From: Pomphorhynchus laevis
Lineage: Eukaryota; Acanthocephala; Palaeacanthocephala; Echinorhynchida; Pomphorhynchidae
Direction: 5' to 3'
DNA length: 64,000 nucleotides
Assembly (NCBI GenBank): GCA_012934845.2
Contig: WNNJ02003240.1
Span: forward strand, 124,001-188,000
In this document: positions 36,381 to 48,559 of the stretch, in pieces
How the letters are laid out: every line of letters starts with the position of its first letter
Position numbering within the stretch: position 1 is the stretch's first letter
Notes under the pieces: model-generated
Told to the model about the DNA's origin: nothing
The model's input: the letters and a program-made list of their open reading frames with translations, nothing else
Database searches by the model: none
Program-made: the position numbers and the translations under genes

Positions 36381-36690
36381 ACTGCAATTGGAATTTATTG
36401 ACTTTTGAAATGGTACTGTCTTAGGCGTAAAATATCAGAACTGAACGTCCCTGCGATATAAAAATACAAGAATCGTCCATTATACTGAAAATACAAGTCT
36501 CTGCGATACTTAAATATAAAAATCGTCCCTGCCATATTGAAAATACAAGAAGTTGACGTTCCTGCCATATATTATTCATATTTAAGTACGAAATACAAGG
36601 ATATATAAATTTCTGCTTCGAATATTTCATGCATGTTTGTGAGTATATATCTCTGTGAAAAGCTTTTTTCGTGCATGCAGCTTAATGAAA
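36381..36690. repeat. Irregular short repeats
   Basis: Between 36,425 and 36,600 four or five imperfect units of about 35-45 bases share cgtccctgc.atat and aaaatacaag. No gene. Confidence 0.55.
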
Positions 36691-36699
36691 ATACCTTAA

Positions 36700-37280
36700 G
36701 ATTAACGCTGTCAGAAAAACATCTGTCTTCTATCATAAAGAAATCTTGCATTCAGAAATTGAACCCTGACTTTTACCTTCCAGAGATAAAGTTTCTCTAA
36801 AAGTATACTATGATTGACCGAATCGAAGTATTTTGAAAAGTCGATGAAGTTTGAATATAATAAAACGTTATTTTTAAAAGAATGAATAACCTTGAAGAGT
36901 ACGAACTTGATGATATAGTTTGGTTCGGAAACCAAACTATTCTTCAAGTAACGAGTACTCGCGCATAATATACAATTGATGAGTGATTACATGAGAGAAA
37001 AGTGTATAAGAATGGTTCACGAGCGTTATACCAAGGTAGGAATCGGTTGATAAAGAGTAGCATATTCCTTTAGGTAAACTTTTATAACACCTTTCTTCAA
37101 AGACGTATGAATTTGATTAGTATAATTGAGAGTTAACAAAAAGTAACCACTACTAGGAGTGAATATGAACTTGCACACAATTCATTGCAGTCGGCAGCTT
37201 TCTTATTAGACAATCGACCCAAAGAATATCTAAGTTCTTCGATTGAGAATGGGAAATTTATGAGATTTTTTAAGTGAGTT
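36700..37280 (-). mobile_element. LINE reverse-transcriptase fragment
   Basis: On the - strand, FSIEELRYSLGRLSNKKAAD (about 37,240) and LLYSNFIDFSKYFDSVNHSI (about 36,860) are the N-terminal and catalytic-A regions of a LINE RT. Only these parts survive, in different frames. The family is not clearly one of the others in the window. Confidence 0.75.
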
Positions 37281-37998
37281 TTCAAGACTAATACCCAATA
37301 TCTGAGTTAGATTGTTTTAAAATATGAGTTGATAAAATCTCTTAAAAATGTATTTTCCATATTCTAAGAGAGATATTAGAAGATATCTAATTTGTTTCCT
37401 TTAAGAGAAGGGGATATTAATTTCGCAAAGCAGAATAAGATACATAATTCCCTTCGATGGGAATTATAGAATCTAAATTCCCTTCGATGATTCAGATTAA
37501 GGGCAGTTCGGTTTTTCGAGCTTTAAACACTGTTTAAGCGTGTGTTAAGGTGGCTATGGATGATTATTAAAGTCACGGTACTGATGAGCTCCGTATATAT
37601 ATCCATTGTGAACATTTTAACTATATATATAATTGTCGTAAGTAGAAAAAAACAGGAAATGAAGACCAGGAGCAATTTCTGAATTATTACGCATGAATCA
37701 TTCAATGGATGATCCGGGACAGTGTCAGTTTTCCATGTATTTTTATATATAAACTATTTATATAAACTATTTTTGACATTATATTTTTTAAATCTATTTC
37801 CATCTTTGACAAACTTTTATATGCTTAAAATATCTAACGTCCAAATTCTTAATCCTTCTGTTGAACGGTAAATCGCTTATTATCTTACGGAAAAAACATA
37901 ATCAAAATGGCAAGCCTAATTAATGACCCATTATAGTAATGGATTAAATAAAACACAATTTGCCATTAGTATGACAATGGGTAAATATGTTCGGATGA
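37281..37998. other. Gene-free AT-rich stretch
   Basis: Contains a short duplicated string attcccttcgatg near 37,450-37,490. No gene or known repeat. Confidence 0.4.
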
Positions 37999-39268
37999 AA
38001 AATGAGTAAATTTAGCATATCGGAGCGTTCAAAGAACTCAATGAAAACTAATTTTCCTGCCAATGCAATAAACGAGGTAAGTGGAGATTTAGGTTCTCTT
38101 GAATATATTCTGGAGGGTGAACTTCCCCCGGTACCAAAATTATCCAACCTAGTGATTATCAGACTTTTGGTGCCTCTGGAAAGGCAGAACATGTTCAATG
38201 TCTTTATAAGAGGCTTTGCTCATCGATTTAAAAAAGGATATTGTTCAATGCGATTAAATATTATGAATCTGAGATTAAAATCTCATTCTGCACTCCTGAT
38301 CTCGCAATGTCGTACGTAGACTACTTTAAAAAAGAGCATTCGGAACAAGGTATAATTGCTTCCAAACCAATCCTGGCAACAATAAAGATAAATAATATGC
38401 CCACATACATTTCAGAAGAAGATATATCAGCCCTAGAAACTGATTACAAAATCTCTAACGTGCGCTTTATAAAAGGGATTAAAGGCTTCCCCATTCCCGT
38501 GGCGTTCTGCAATGCCCCGGTTGATGAAGCTCTAAAACTATCGATTTCAACATGCAATCCTTTTATGGGGTATAATTTGAGATTTTCAATAATCGAAACC
38601 GACTCACTAACGTACCCTCACTGCAACAATTGTCATCAGTGGGGGCATTGGTCCACTGGATGTTCTTTACCACATAAGTGCGGCGTGTGTGGTACAACTG
38701 CTATACATCCTGAGAAGTGCGAAAGTAAGCCATTTTGCGCAAACTGCGGTGGTGAGCACCCCGCATGGTCAAAAAAATGTAAAATCTTTAAGGCGTACCA
38801 AAAGAGACACAGGGGTGTAACAGCAAAACCGACTAGCTTTGTGGAAGCTGTCTCGTCTAACAAGAATGACGACAGGATGCCGGACACGGAAATTCTTAAA
38901 CTTATTGAAATGCAGCATCAGGCATCAATGATTCAACTTGAAAAATTGGTCCAAAAATTGGTGGGTCAATTAGCGGAATCCTTCCGTTTTCCTCCTTCTG
39001 GGAAGACCAACAATATTAAGAAGCCACCAAAATCTAAGAAACGAAACGGGTCAGCGCTAAGCATAGCCGCTCTGAAGCTTGCTCGGAAGGATTCGATCTG
39101 GGCTATGGCTAACGAGGGAAATGAAGATATCGCCCGTGGGCAAGCGACTCCATTTGTCGTGACGGGAAGCGGTAAAGGCGACTTTTCCGCCTCTAGTTGC
39201 GACTAGGTGGAGGGCGTCCCACTTCGGTAACACTTACGCAATGGGAAGTAATCAAGGACCTTTTTCAA
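37999..39268 (+). mobile_element. Jockey/I-group-like LINE, ORF1 only (copy 2)
   Basis: Nearly identical to 51,811-53,080. ORF1 begins MSKFSISERSKNSMKTN, is split by a frame change at an A-run (about 38,230), and continues to 39,206. It carries three zinc-knuckle-like blocks (HCNNCHQWGHWSTGC, CGVCGTTAIHPEKC, CANCGGEHPAWSKKC) that bind nucleic acid in LINE ORF1 proteins. The element stops after the first few codons of ORF2 at about 39,268; all endonuclease and RT sequence is missing. Similarity to copy 3 also starts almost exactly at the ORF1 ATG. Confidence 0.93.
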
Positions 39269-40196
39269 CAAATGGAGTAACAACGATGCACATAATGAGT
39301 TAATCTCAAGGCGTCAATATGAATATGGTATCACACAATGAACTGCGAGTAGTGTTCAAATGAAAATTACCTTGCACTAGAAGAGCGTTACATTGGGAAC
39401 GAATTAAACAAGAATATAAAAATAAAAATACAAGGTCATCTTTTATCTGTCTTACTCCTTTACGACTTTCTTTAATTGTATTTCCATTCGGTATTAGTTA
39501 ACCAAAGGCATTCGATTCTCGTGCGCGTAGCGATCTACGCTACGGTGGATCGCTACGGTGGAGAACACTGATTCTTAGATTTTATTATGGGGTTAGCGCG
39601 ATCTGGAAATTTCGTTATTCCGTCTCCAATGAGTGTATATGTTCAACCAAAGACCTTTAATCATTGTGTGCGCAGCGATCTTATTAAACTTTTGTGTTGA
39701 GAATACTGATTTCCAGGTTTCACTAAGGCGTTAGCGTGATCTGGCAACTATTCATTATTCCGCCTTCTAAGAGTGTATATAGTCAACCAAAGACATGCGA
39801 TCCTTGTGCACGCAGCGATCTGCAAGTATTGACATCAAATTGATTGTTAGAAAATCTCAAATATGTTGTGCACTCGTTGTCTTGGTAAACTGATATAAAG
39901 TTAAATCAGTTAACGGCTGTAATCATTTAATGGCTAAGTATATAGTTAAGATTAATCACTTAAATATTTTGCGAAGAATTGTAAGTCAAATTTAAAGATA
40001 AATAAAACATATGAAATGAATTATAATTATTAACATCAAATCATAACCAAAGATATTTTAATCTCCAGTTAGCATGTCTGAAGTGTGAAGCAGTTGAAAA
40101 TGTAGGCGTAATTGGCTTTATTTAGAATCGCTATTTGATATGAATTTAGAGGAATAAAACAATTTAACTAACAGTTAAACTTGTAAAAGTTACAGA
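39269..40196. repeat. Gene-free stretch with ~140-bp tandem repeat
   Basis: From 39,496 two full units and one partial unit begin at 39,496, 39,641 and 39,781. Each has g.tcaaccaaag followed by gcgcagcgatct-like sequence and, 60-80 bases on, ggcgttagcgtgatctgg. They are clearly diverged. The rest, including the CHIP 3' flank, shows no other feature. Confidence 0.7.
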
Positions 40197-43100
40197 TCAA
40201 CTATCCGACCGAGCAAACCAGTCAGTATCATCTGCGAAGGTAATCGCAGCTTCGCGTATACAACGGTTTGTTATAAGATACGAAGCTTCCAATTTATCAT
40301 TGCTGATTGGATCAACATGATTAACTTTGTAGATGTTATCTTCTATGCATTTTCGGCAGTATGTGATTCCGGAAGGAGTAATTACAGGATCGACAAATAA
40401 ATCATAGCAAAGCTGACAAGTAAGGTAATCGGGGAGATTTTTGGCCGATTTCCTTTCTTCATTGTAGGCTTTCATGTAATCGTGCAATTCTTGTTTAAGT
40501 TGACGACGGTCAGGACGATGCTCCAATAACGGATCAACTAATTCGTCAACAAATGCTTCGAGTCGTTTAAACTGTTGATCATGCTCGTTATTTTTAAGTT
40601 GCCATCGTTTGTTGTAAGCTTTGCGTAGCTGATCGGCGATCACGGATCCGAAATTTAGACTTTGATCACGGGCTAGATCTCGAACATTTTCGAAACACTT
40701 AATCGCATCATCCAATTGACCAAGTTCATAGTAAGCAATTCCGAGATAGTATTTAGCCTTTACGTAATTTGGATCTATCTGGGATAGGTACTAATTTTCA
40801 TATTTTAATGATTAAAAGCAATTTTTATACACTTAAATCCCGATTTGTAAAGAATAAAGAGTTATTTTACATCAAATATGTCAAGTTAGGGTTTCATTAC
40901 TACTTAAAATATATAACGGCTAATAGGAAATCATAGAACTTCTAAGATACCTAGTTTGAAGGATTGGTATAAGAAATATAAGAAAACATTATGTTGTGTT
41001 TATTACTCTTTGATTGGTAATGCCATTAAGTAATGAACGACATGTCAACGGAATACGTTTTTCAATCGAACATTTTAATATGATTAAATATTATATAATT
41101 AATACATTCGATATAATTATAGTAATTAATATAGAAATTAATATTATATTAATTGAAATGATAACTATATTATCTGTGTTGCGCATGCGTAATTATCAAT
41201 AATTGTATGTAACAGAGTAATTTAAATTCTTTCAGATCATTCTTCCAGATTAATTTTAAATTATCTTCGATCATGTTCTCTCTTTGCTTGTATTTAGACT
41301 AGTGCTAAATTCTTTACGATCATATGCAATTACATGTGGCTGCTTAGCTTTAATTTTTCTGGTAGTCTTCTATTTATAATTGTATTTAAATTTTAATAAG
41401 ATTAAAATTTAAGATTAATGAGAAAACTTTTATCAAGTCCCGATTTGCCTTTCTGTCAGAGAAAATAAAATTATCGTACAAAAGGAAACTAAATAGCAAC
41501 AAAAATCTAATTAACACGAGTCATGGTAATCAACGTTAAAGCCACCGTATGCAGACGGGATTCGTCGTAACTCTCTCTTTTTTAAACGAAAAGTTAGAGA
41601 AAATTAGCGTCAAGATAAAAAATGTATTTATATTAAGTTGATATATCTATGATTGCTAGTGGGATGTTTCGAAATATTGGATTGCGAAATAAATGAAGAA
41701 GAACAACAAGAATTTTCACAGTAGTAGCAGAGACATGAAGTGTAGAAAAATTAAAAAAATTTACTTGAGCAAATTTTATCATTGTATCCATGTAACGATG
41801 CACGCCATATGAATGATTGTTTTATCGACAGAGGATATCGCCAAAAGGTGCGCTAAGAAGCTGGAGTTTTCAATATATTTTTATTTAGAAGAGATATTTT
41901 CATTTGTATATTTTTGTGGTGTGATTTAAACTTAGGGTTACAAGTCAAACGAATGCGATGATCAATAAAAGATTAGCAAGACGAAGTTGGAGATGTTATG
42001 GTGGTCGACGAACATTTCGAAAAAACTTCTACAATACGTTTTACAAATCAACATTGAACCATTTCAATTTTTAGGGTTTTCAATGGAGAGATTTCTCCAA
42101 GTGGTGTGGTTTATATTAAAAAATTATATTTCTCATATAATTAATTTTTATAAGGCGAACCATCCACAAGAAAAAATACACAAATTGTTTTGTAACCAAT
42201 TTGTCGGCTGTCCGAGCAGCCCTCTTCAAAAGATCGGTTATTTCAATATTATATAAGTACATGTAGTACACAATTTATACTAACAACAAAGCTGTAAAAA
42301 ACTCGGGAACCGAGATCGTTCAGTCTGTAGGTGGAGTAGATCGCAAGGGAAAATTTGAGTTTCCAGTTCGATTTATTTTCCTTAATAGTCTCGCTATTAT
42401 TTATGTATATCGACTCAAGTACTAATCTGCGATTTAGTCTATGATCACTTAGTACCGTTGCCGCCTTCTCAAACGCGATTCTATGATCGGTGGATATGAC
42501 GTAATTAAATAGGGCCGACGACGTGTCACTTCGTTTTTAACCATTCTTATGTTGGAAGGTCTCTTGGCAAAACCTTGTTTGGTCTGACCAGCATATGTTC
42601 TATTACAATTAGCACAAGGCATATCATGCACGACGCTACTGTCTTGTTTGAGAGGTTTACATTTGAAACTCCCGTTAAGTGTGGCACCACTCTTATAATA
42701 AGCATTAAGCTGCTTATCAAATTTATAGACGATATAATTAATATAATTAATTCTAAACGATAATCGATTTTCGTAAATTAGAGAATTTATTAAAATTAAA
42801 TTTTTTTATGTGATTATTATTTTAATTTCTTTAATCAAATAATAATTAGAAGCATTTTTCTTAACGCTATTTAATTATTTAATATTTTGATTCTTAAATG
42901 ACTTTTAAATGACAAACATTTGTGCTCAATCGCGCATGCGACTGGAACATTTTGCCAACATTAAGCTAACAATATCTGTCGCCGTTTTAATCATTAAATT
43001 TTATAATAAACTGAACAAAACTTTATACTCAAAAACAAATAATTCATAGACTTTGTACTCACTCGTGTTACAAACAGCGATCGGCATTAGGGCTAAATAA

Positions 43101-45366
43101 TTTGCCTCTCATTTTTGAAAAAAAAAGTCGAGGCATTTGCCTCGCATTGAAAATTCTAATATACTTTATTTATATTTCGACTGAGCATTCACTTATATCT
43201 TATCTTATATATGATATAACATAAATATAAGATAAATTAACGCATATTTATTTAAGATAAATTAATTATTAGAATATAATTAATAAAATTATAATTTAAT
43301 AATTTATATTTTCTATTTATTTAATATAATAAATTATTTATAAGATAAATTAACGCCTATCCCATCGCACATCCAAGGCTTTAATTGCGTCATCTTTAAC
43401 TCCAGACCAGGTTCCTAATTTTAAGTGGCATAAAGCTCTGTTTGTATAGCATACGGCTGGAGAGTCACTTAACTTTAAAAGTTCACTGTAGCATTTAATT
43501 GAATCTTCGTATTGCTTATCATTGAAAAAGCTTTGAGCTAAAAAAAGAAAATTAATCTACTATTTAGTGTGTTTTAGTAAAAGTTTATCATGAACTTATA
43601 TTTTTTATATTTAATTTATATTATAAATTATATATTTAATTATATTAAATTATATTTTTATAAAAAAATAAATTTACCAGAGGAAAGTTCAATTTTGTAC
43701 TGACATCGATTAAAAACGAAATTATAAAAATAATGCAACGCCTTATCACCCACAATTCCATTTAAGTATATTAGAAAGATTGAAATATTAAATAAATATT
43801 AAATAAAAATAGATTAACATAAAAATACAAATGAATACAAATAATTTAAATTAAATAGATTAAAAAATACAAATTAATTGGCATTAATTTATGTCAATTG
43901 CATGACACTTACTATAATTTGTTACAATATTATAATATTGGATTTGCAAGGATGCCCTTTCAAATAAGCAGTTTGTTGTAAAAGACTTTGATTTTTAATT
44001 ATTTTCGTTGTTTAAGAAATATTTTAATGTCATAATTATTAAATAATTATAATGTAATTATTAAATAATTATTACGTTATATAATTATTATATATTATTA
44101 TAATTATATATACTAAGTTATACATTAAGCCGCATCCAATAAGCCAGTATAGATCCCAGGTCACGATATTCCCACAATTTGCACTATATATAATAATGTT
44201 ATATATAACAGAAGAAGTTTAAAGTTTTCTAATTTGGTTATATAATGTAATAATTATTAAATAATTATAATGTAATTATTAAATAATAACATAATTATTT
44301 ATAATTGTGATAGCTTTTATAATATTTAGTATAATATACGCTTTTTGGAGTAAATGAAAAAATTGTCAATGATAAATCATGATTAGTGGTATCATGAAAA
44401 AATACAATTTATGGTGTGTACCCGTAAACGGATTCATGTCATCTAAGCTGGAGTTTGGTAGATTTTGCAGTCCTCCATAGTATGATACACGTATGATAAA
44501 GTATGACATTGTATGGTAAACATGATGGATATTAAAAGCCGAGAGTATGCACGCCTGTATAGGTGGCGTTGCTAGCTAGTATATTCCTACACTATGATAG
44601 CGTATACAATAGTATATCTAAAAAATTGCTTCTAGTTTCGATAACTTATATCGGAAATCATCAAGATTTTGAAGGAGATTGTCTGTAAGTGGAATCCCAA
44701 ACATATCACGAATTAGAGAACTAATTTTCATTCAAAAATTAGGTTCTCTTAAATATGCTATACATTGTAAGTTTTTATAAATGACAGGGAAAGAATTGTC
44801 GTCTATCTATAAATTATGAATATAATTTATTGTATATTTTATTATGAATGTAATCTATAATTATAGTATAATTACAATATTTTAAATAATAAATTAAATT
44901 ATCTTCGACTTTAATTTTTATTAAAACAGTAATAGTAAAAATACTCTGTTATCAGACTACTTTTATTATCAGAATAATTCGATAATAAACGTATTTATCA
45001 TTGAATCTATTTAACATTAATATTTAATATATGATATTATATAATATTAATTGTAATATAATATTAATTATAATATTATATTATAATGTTATACAAAATA
45101 TAATACTACGTTAATAATATTATAATTATTGTATAAGAACAATATATTATGTTTTATACATCGAATGCTTAAATAACAAGAAAAATAGTTTTTTAGAATT
45201 ATAAAAATGTTTTTTAAGCTTATTTACATTATATCTCTGCACAAGTGAAAGTGTAATACCGCAGAGGTGAAGTTGCCATCTTCACTGCAAATAATTCGTT
45301 TAGAAAAGCCATATACTAACCTTTTTCTTTTAAGTCATCTAGATCTTTCTTTGATGTTTGAACCAT
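40197..45366 (-). CDS. STUB1: CHIP/STUB1 co-chaperone E3 ubiquitin ligase (3 coding exons)
   Basis: CHIP binds Hsp70/Hsp90 tails through N-terminal TPRs and ubiquitinates their clients through a C-terminal U-box, in the cytosol. Exons on the - strand are 45,366-45,321, 43,537-43,371 and 40,778-40,197; donors gttag and gtgcg and acceptors ttttttag and atcccag keep the frame and give 264 residues. Residues 1-71 (MVQTSKKDLDDLKEK..., CYTNRALCHLKL) and 72-110 (DPNYVKAKYYLGIAYYELG) form the TPRs. A charged helical middle follows. The U-box is at about 187-258 (PDYLTCQLCYDLFVDPVITP, SGITYCRKCIEDN, HVDPIS). The protein is somewhat shorter than vertebrate CHIP (~303) because the middle is compact. Of the peptide-clamp residues, the equivalents of K30, N65 and K95 are kept, but the N34 equivalent appears to be Gln. 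Introns are about 1.8 and 2.6 kb, and intron 2 holds a Penelope-like fragment. Confidence 0.9.
40779..43370 (-). other. Intron 2 of CHIP/STUB1
   Basis: An AT-rich intron of about 2.6 kb. Apart from the Penelope-like fragment at 42,200-42,740 and simple AT runs near 43,190-43,350, nothing is recognised. Confidence 0.7.
42200..42740 (-). mobile_element. Penelope-like element, GIY-YIG end fragment
   Basis: On the - strand DMPCANCNRTYAGQTKQGFA (about 42,620) is the start of a GIY-YIG endonuclease of the Penelope type (C-x2-C-N-x-x-Y-x-G-Q-T). It is followed, across a frame change, by a DHRIAFE...ATVLSDHRLNRRLVLE-like stretch at 42,480-42,400. The RT is absent. It lies in CHIP intron 2 in the same orientation as the gene. 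Confidence 0.75.
43538..45320 (-). other. Intron 1 of CHIP/STUB1
   Basis: Very AT-rich, with low-complexity taattattaaataattat runs at 44,030-44,340 and attaatataat runs at 45,010-45,120. No other feature recognised. Confidence 0.7.
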
Positions 45367-46733
45367 CTGCAACTCTGTCATTATATAAAGTAAAATCAAC
45401 AACTGTCCGCTTGTTTTGCGTGACACTTTCAGTGAATTATATAAATTCTATTTCAAATACGAAAAATAACAAAAACTCAAACGTCGATGCATAAAAATTT
45501 TGTACTGCGAAATTATATTGAACAAATTACATACACAATGGACAAGCGGACGTTAAATCGTGTTTGCGTCGATTTGGTGGAATAATCAGAGAGTGAATAA
45601 ACACTAAACCTGTTTCTGGAAAAAACATACTTTGGTGTTTCAGCTTCTTTATCCTGAACATCATTGTCTGTTTGCAAAACAATATCAATCCTGTACAAAT
45701 CCAACAAAGACCCAGAGTCCAATCTCTTTCGATATGTATAAATTATTGAAAGCTTAGACAACCAATTATTTTGAATTAAATCAAATTTAATTTAAAGATG
45801 AATACGAGGTGAAATTAGCAGATACGGTGATCGGTTGTCCTAGTAAATTATACTACATTCAAGGAGTACAAATCCGATCCAAGTTGTGAAAAATATAACA
45901 GTATCGATTACAAAACGAGGTCTACGTTAGCTACTAGGGATAAGGAATTTTATTTTGTGTTACTATGGACGGCTAAAGATTTCAACATCTTTATATATCA
46001 TGGAATAATATGAACAGATAACAAACTACTAATGGAACATATTAGGTTTGAAATTACTTGTTTGTCTAAAATAATTAAAAATGCTAGTCATTGACGAATT
46101 TATCTGATAATTTGAAACAGACAAATATATATTTGATCACCTTCATATTAACATATTCCATTAAAGTTGGTCTTCATTGAAGGTAAGCTCAAAATTGCGG
46201 AATGTCCGGATCTACTTTCTATTGTAAACTTAAAAATGATACTAGCATTTATATATCTAGGAGTTAATATCGTTTGATAATTAGCCTCCTAAGGCATTTT
46301 ATCAAAAATAAAAATAGTATTTTTGTAAATATAATTTTTATTAAAGATGCTAATATCGTGAGTTAATACTCTCATTACATAAATTAACATAACATTTGGA
46401 AAATCGAATACTATTCACCCTAATTATATCCTACATTACAATTAAGAAAATATTGTCTTATACATAAAAGAATCAAAATATTCTGATTAAAAGTCACGGA
46501 TGAGGTCGTTAAGCGGCGAAAGCTTTGACAAAAAGATTGTTTCGTTCGAATATGAAACGATTACAGTAAAACTTACGCAAGCGATAAATTTAATCAACTG
46601 GTAAGCTAATAGGAGATTACTTCCATTCCAAGTAAATAAAAAATTACTTCCATCTTATAAAATAAAAATACACAAAAATATTTTTAATTCATAGTTGTAA
46701 ATGAATAAATCAATATCATTCATGTTATTTGTT

Positions 46734-46785
46734 CTTCCAAAACGAATGTTTACTTCCAAAGATCTGTAAACATTCATTTTGGAAG
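46734..46785. repeat. Hairpin with 20-bp arms
   Basis: cttccaaaacgaatgtttac (46,734-46,753) pairs with gtaaacattcattttggaag (46,766-46,785) with one mismatch around a 12-base loop. This size and shape would fit a miRNA precursor or a tiny MITE. Confidence 0.7.
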
Positions 46786-46824
46786 TCAAGCGTGTAGTAA
46801 AACTTATAATCATAAAAATGTAAT

Positions 46825-46857
46825 TACTCTTTATTTAGGTTTCCTAAATAAAGAGTA
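46825..46857. repeat. Hairpin with perfect 15-bp arms
   Basis: tactctttatttagg, a three-base loop, and cctaaataaagagta. It lies 39 bases after the previous hairpin and is unrelated in sequence. Confidence 0.7.
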
Positions 46858-47643
46858 TCTCACATTTTAATATCCTATTGGCATTGTAACTCGGAATTTG
46901 AAATTTGCCTTTAGAATGCGTTGGAAACATATTATACAATCGAATTATGATATAAAATTAGGAAATCATGATGTTTTTCGAAAAACAATGTAGTGATCTT
47001 TAATATGTTCGATTACTTTCTAAACAAAAAGTTTACTTAACTTTCATTTTAAAGATTATGAATTTGAAAGGGAACTGCTTATTAATCTTCACAACATATT
47101 TTCTAACTACAAGAAATACTCATAAAGTTAACAGTTTATAGTAGCACAACATATTTTCTAACTATGTAGAGCATAAAACTGATAAATTTTCAAAATATAA
47201 AAATTAAAATATATAACGGTTGAAGCAGATAATAAAACTATACCTATATTATATTGGAATCCAAAATTTCATAAAAATCCAATAAAACCTAGGTTCATAT
47301 GTAGTGCGTTTAAATGTACATTAAAACCACTTTCTGTCTATATGAATAAAATACTTAAAGTAATTAAAGCACGCTTTAAAAAATATTGCAAGGTAATCGA
47401 AATTAATACTGGTATAAAACACTATTTCAGTATTAATTCTACAAAAGAATTTTTAGAACAGACAAAAGGAATAAATTTTCAAAACAAATACTTATAATTT
47501 TAGAATCAGATAATAAAACTATACATACATTATATTTGAATATCTAATAATTAATATTACCCGTTAAATTTAATATCTCACATTTTAGTTGTTATTTTGG
47601 CATTTTATTGTTTTTTAAACTTAAAATATAATATTTTGAACGA

Positions 47644-48410
47644 AATCATTTTTAGCCAGACGCGGAAGAAAGACGATAACAGTAGCAAGTACCGTTTAGT
47701 CATCACAATGACACATCAGTGCCAGAGCCCTCCCACTGCTGGATACAGAGGATAACTGGCAGACGGCACACGAGTCATGTGTATGAAGCACCAGAAAGAC
47801 CTCTGGTAACTTTACATTGAGTGCTCATCTGGCACTGACTCATCAGTGCCAGATCCCTCCCACTGCTGGATACAGAGGAGGACTGGCAGATGGCACACGA
47901 GTCATGTGTATGAAGTACCAGAAGGACCTATAGTAACTTCACATTGAGTGCTCATCTGGCACTGACTCATCAGTGCCAGATCCCTCCCACTGCTAGATAC
48001 AGAGGAGGACTGGCAGACGGCACACGAGTCATGTTTATGAAGCACCAGAAAGATTTCTGATAACTTCACATTGAGTGCTAAAAATGATTGCGTACATAGT
48101 TCACGCGGAATGGTCTCACACTCTCTTTTGAAAATTTAAAAAGATATTAGCCGATAAAAGAGACTTTCGCTGGCATTTGCCAGTACTTTTGCTAATGATC
48201 CTATTTGGCGAAGCAGAAGTTCTAATTTAGCACTCAATGTGAAGTTATCAGAAATCTTTCTGGTACTTCATATACATGACTCGTGTGCCGTCTGCCAGTT
48301 ATCCTCTGTATTTAGCAGTGAAAGGGATCTAGCACTGATGCGTCATTGTGATGACGAAACGGTACTTGCTACTGTTATCGTCGTTCTTCCGCGTCTGGCT
48401 AAAAATGATT
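47644..48410. mobile_element. Fold-back element with 127-bp internal tandem repeats
   Basis: The ends aatcatttttagccagacgc and their inverted partner at 48,391-48,410 enclose arms of unequal length. The left arm holds three tandem units of 127 bp (anchor gtgccaga.ccctcccactgct at 47,719, 47,846 and 47,973), while the right arm (about 48,228-48,410) holds one inverted unit. The middle (48,080-48,225) is unique. The string aaaatgattgcgtacat.gttcacgcgga occurs both inside the element (48,080) and just outside its right end (48,401). This is the architecture of FB-type or large MITE elements, and it is the same family as 13-309. No transposase is present. Confidence 0.85.
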
Positions 48411-48559
48411 GCGTACATAATTCACGCGGAATGATCTCACACTCTCTCTTGATAACATTTTGAAATTAAAATAAGTAAAATGTTAATATTAATATATTAG
48501 TAATTTTAATTACTAATATATTGTTAATTACTAATTATTATTTTAATTATAGGTCTACT

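Larger units (their letters stand above)
45367..47643. other. Gene-free AT-rich region upstream of CHIP/STUB1
   Basis: Presumably holds the CHIP promoter and 5'UTR near 45,370-45,500. Two small hairpins are listed separately. A 20-base duplication of cacaacatattttctaacta occurs at about 47,090 and 47,148. No gene is seen. Confidence 0.45.

Noticed and set aside
43190-45130. AT-rich palindromes and runs in CHIP intron 1 and nearby as functional structures
   Set aside because: They are low-complexity TAAT/ATTA runs, where inverted matches are expected by chance.
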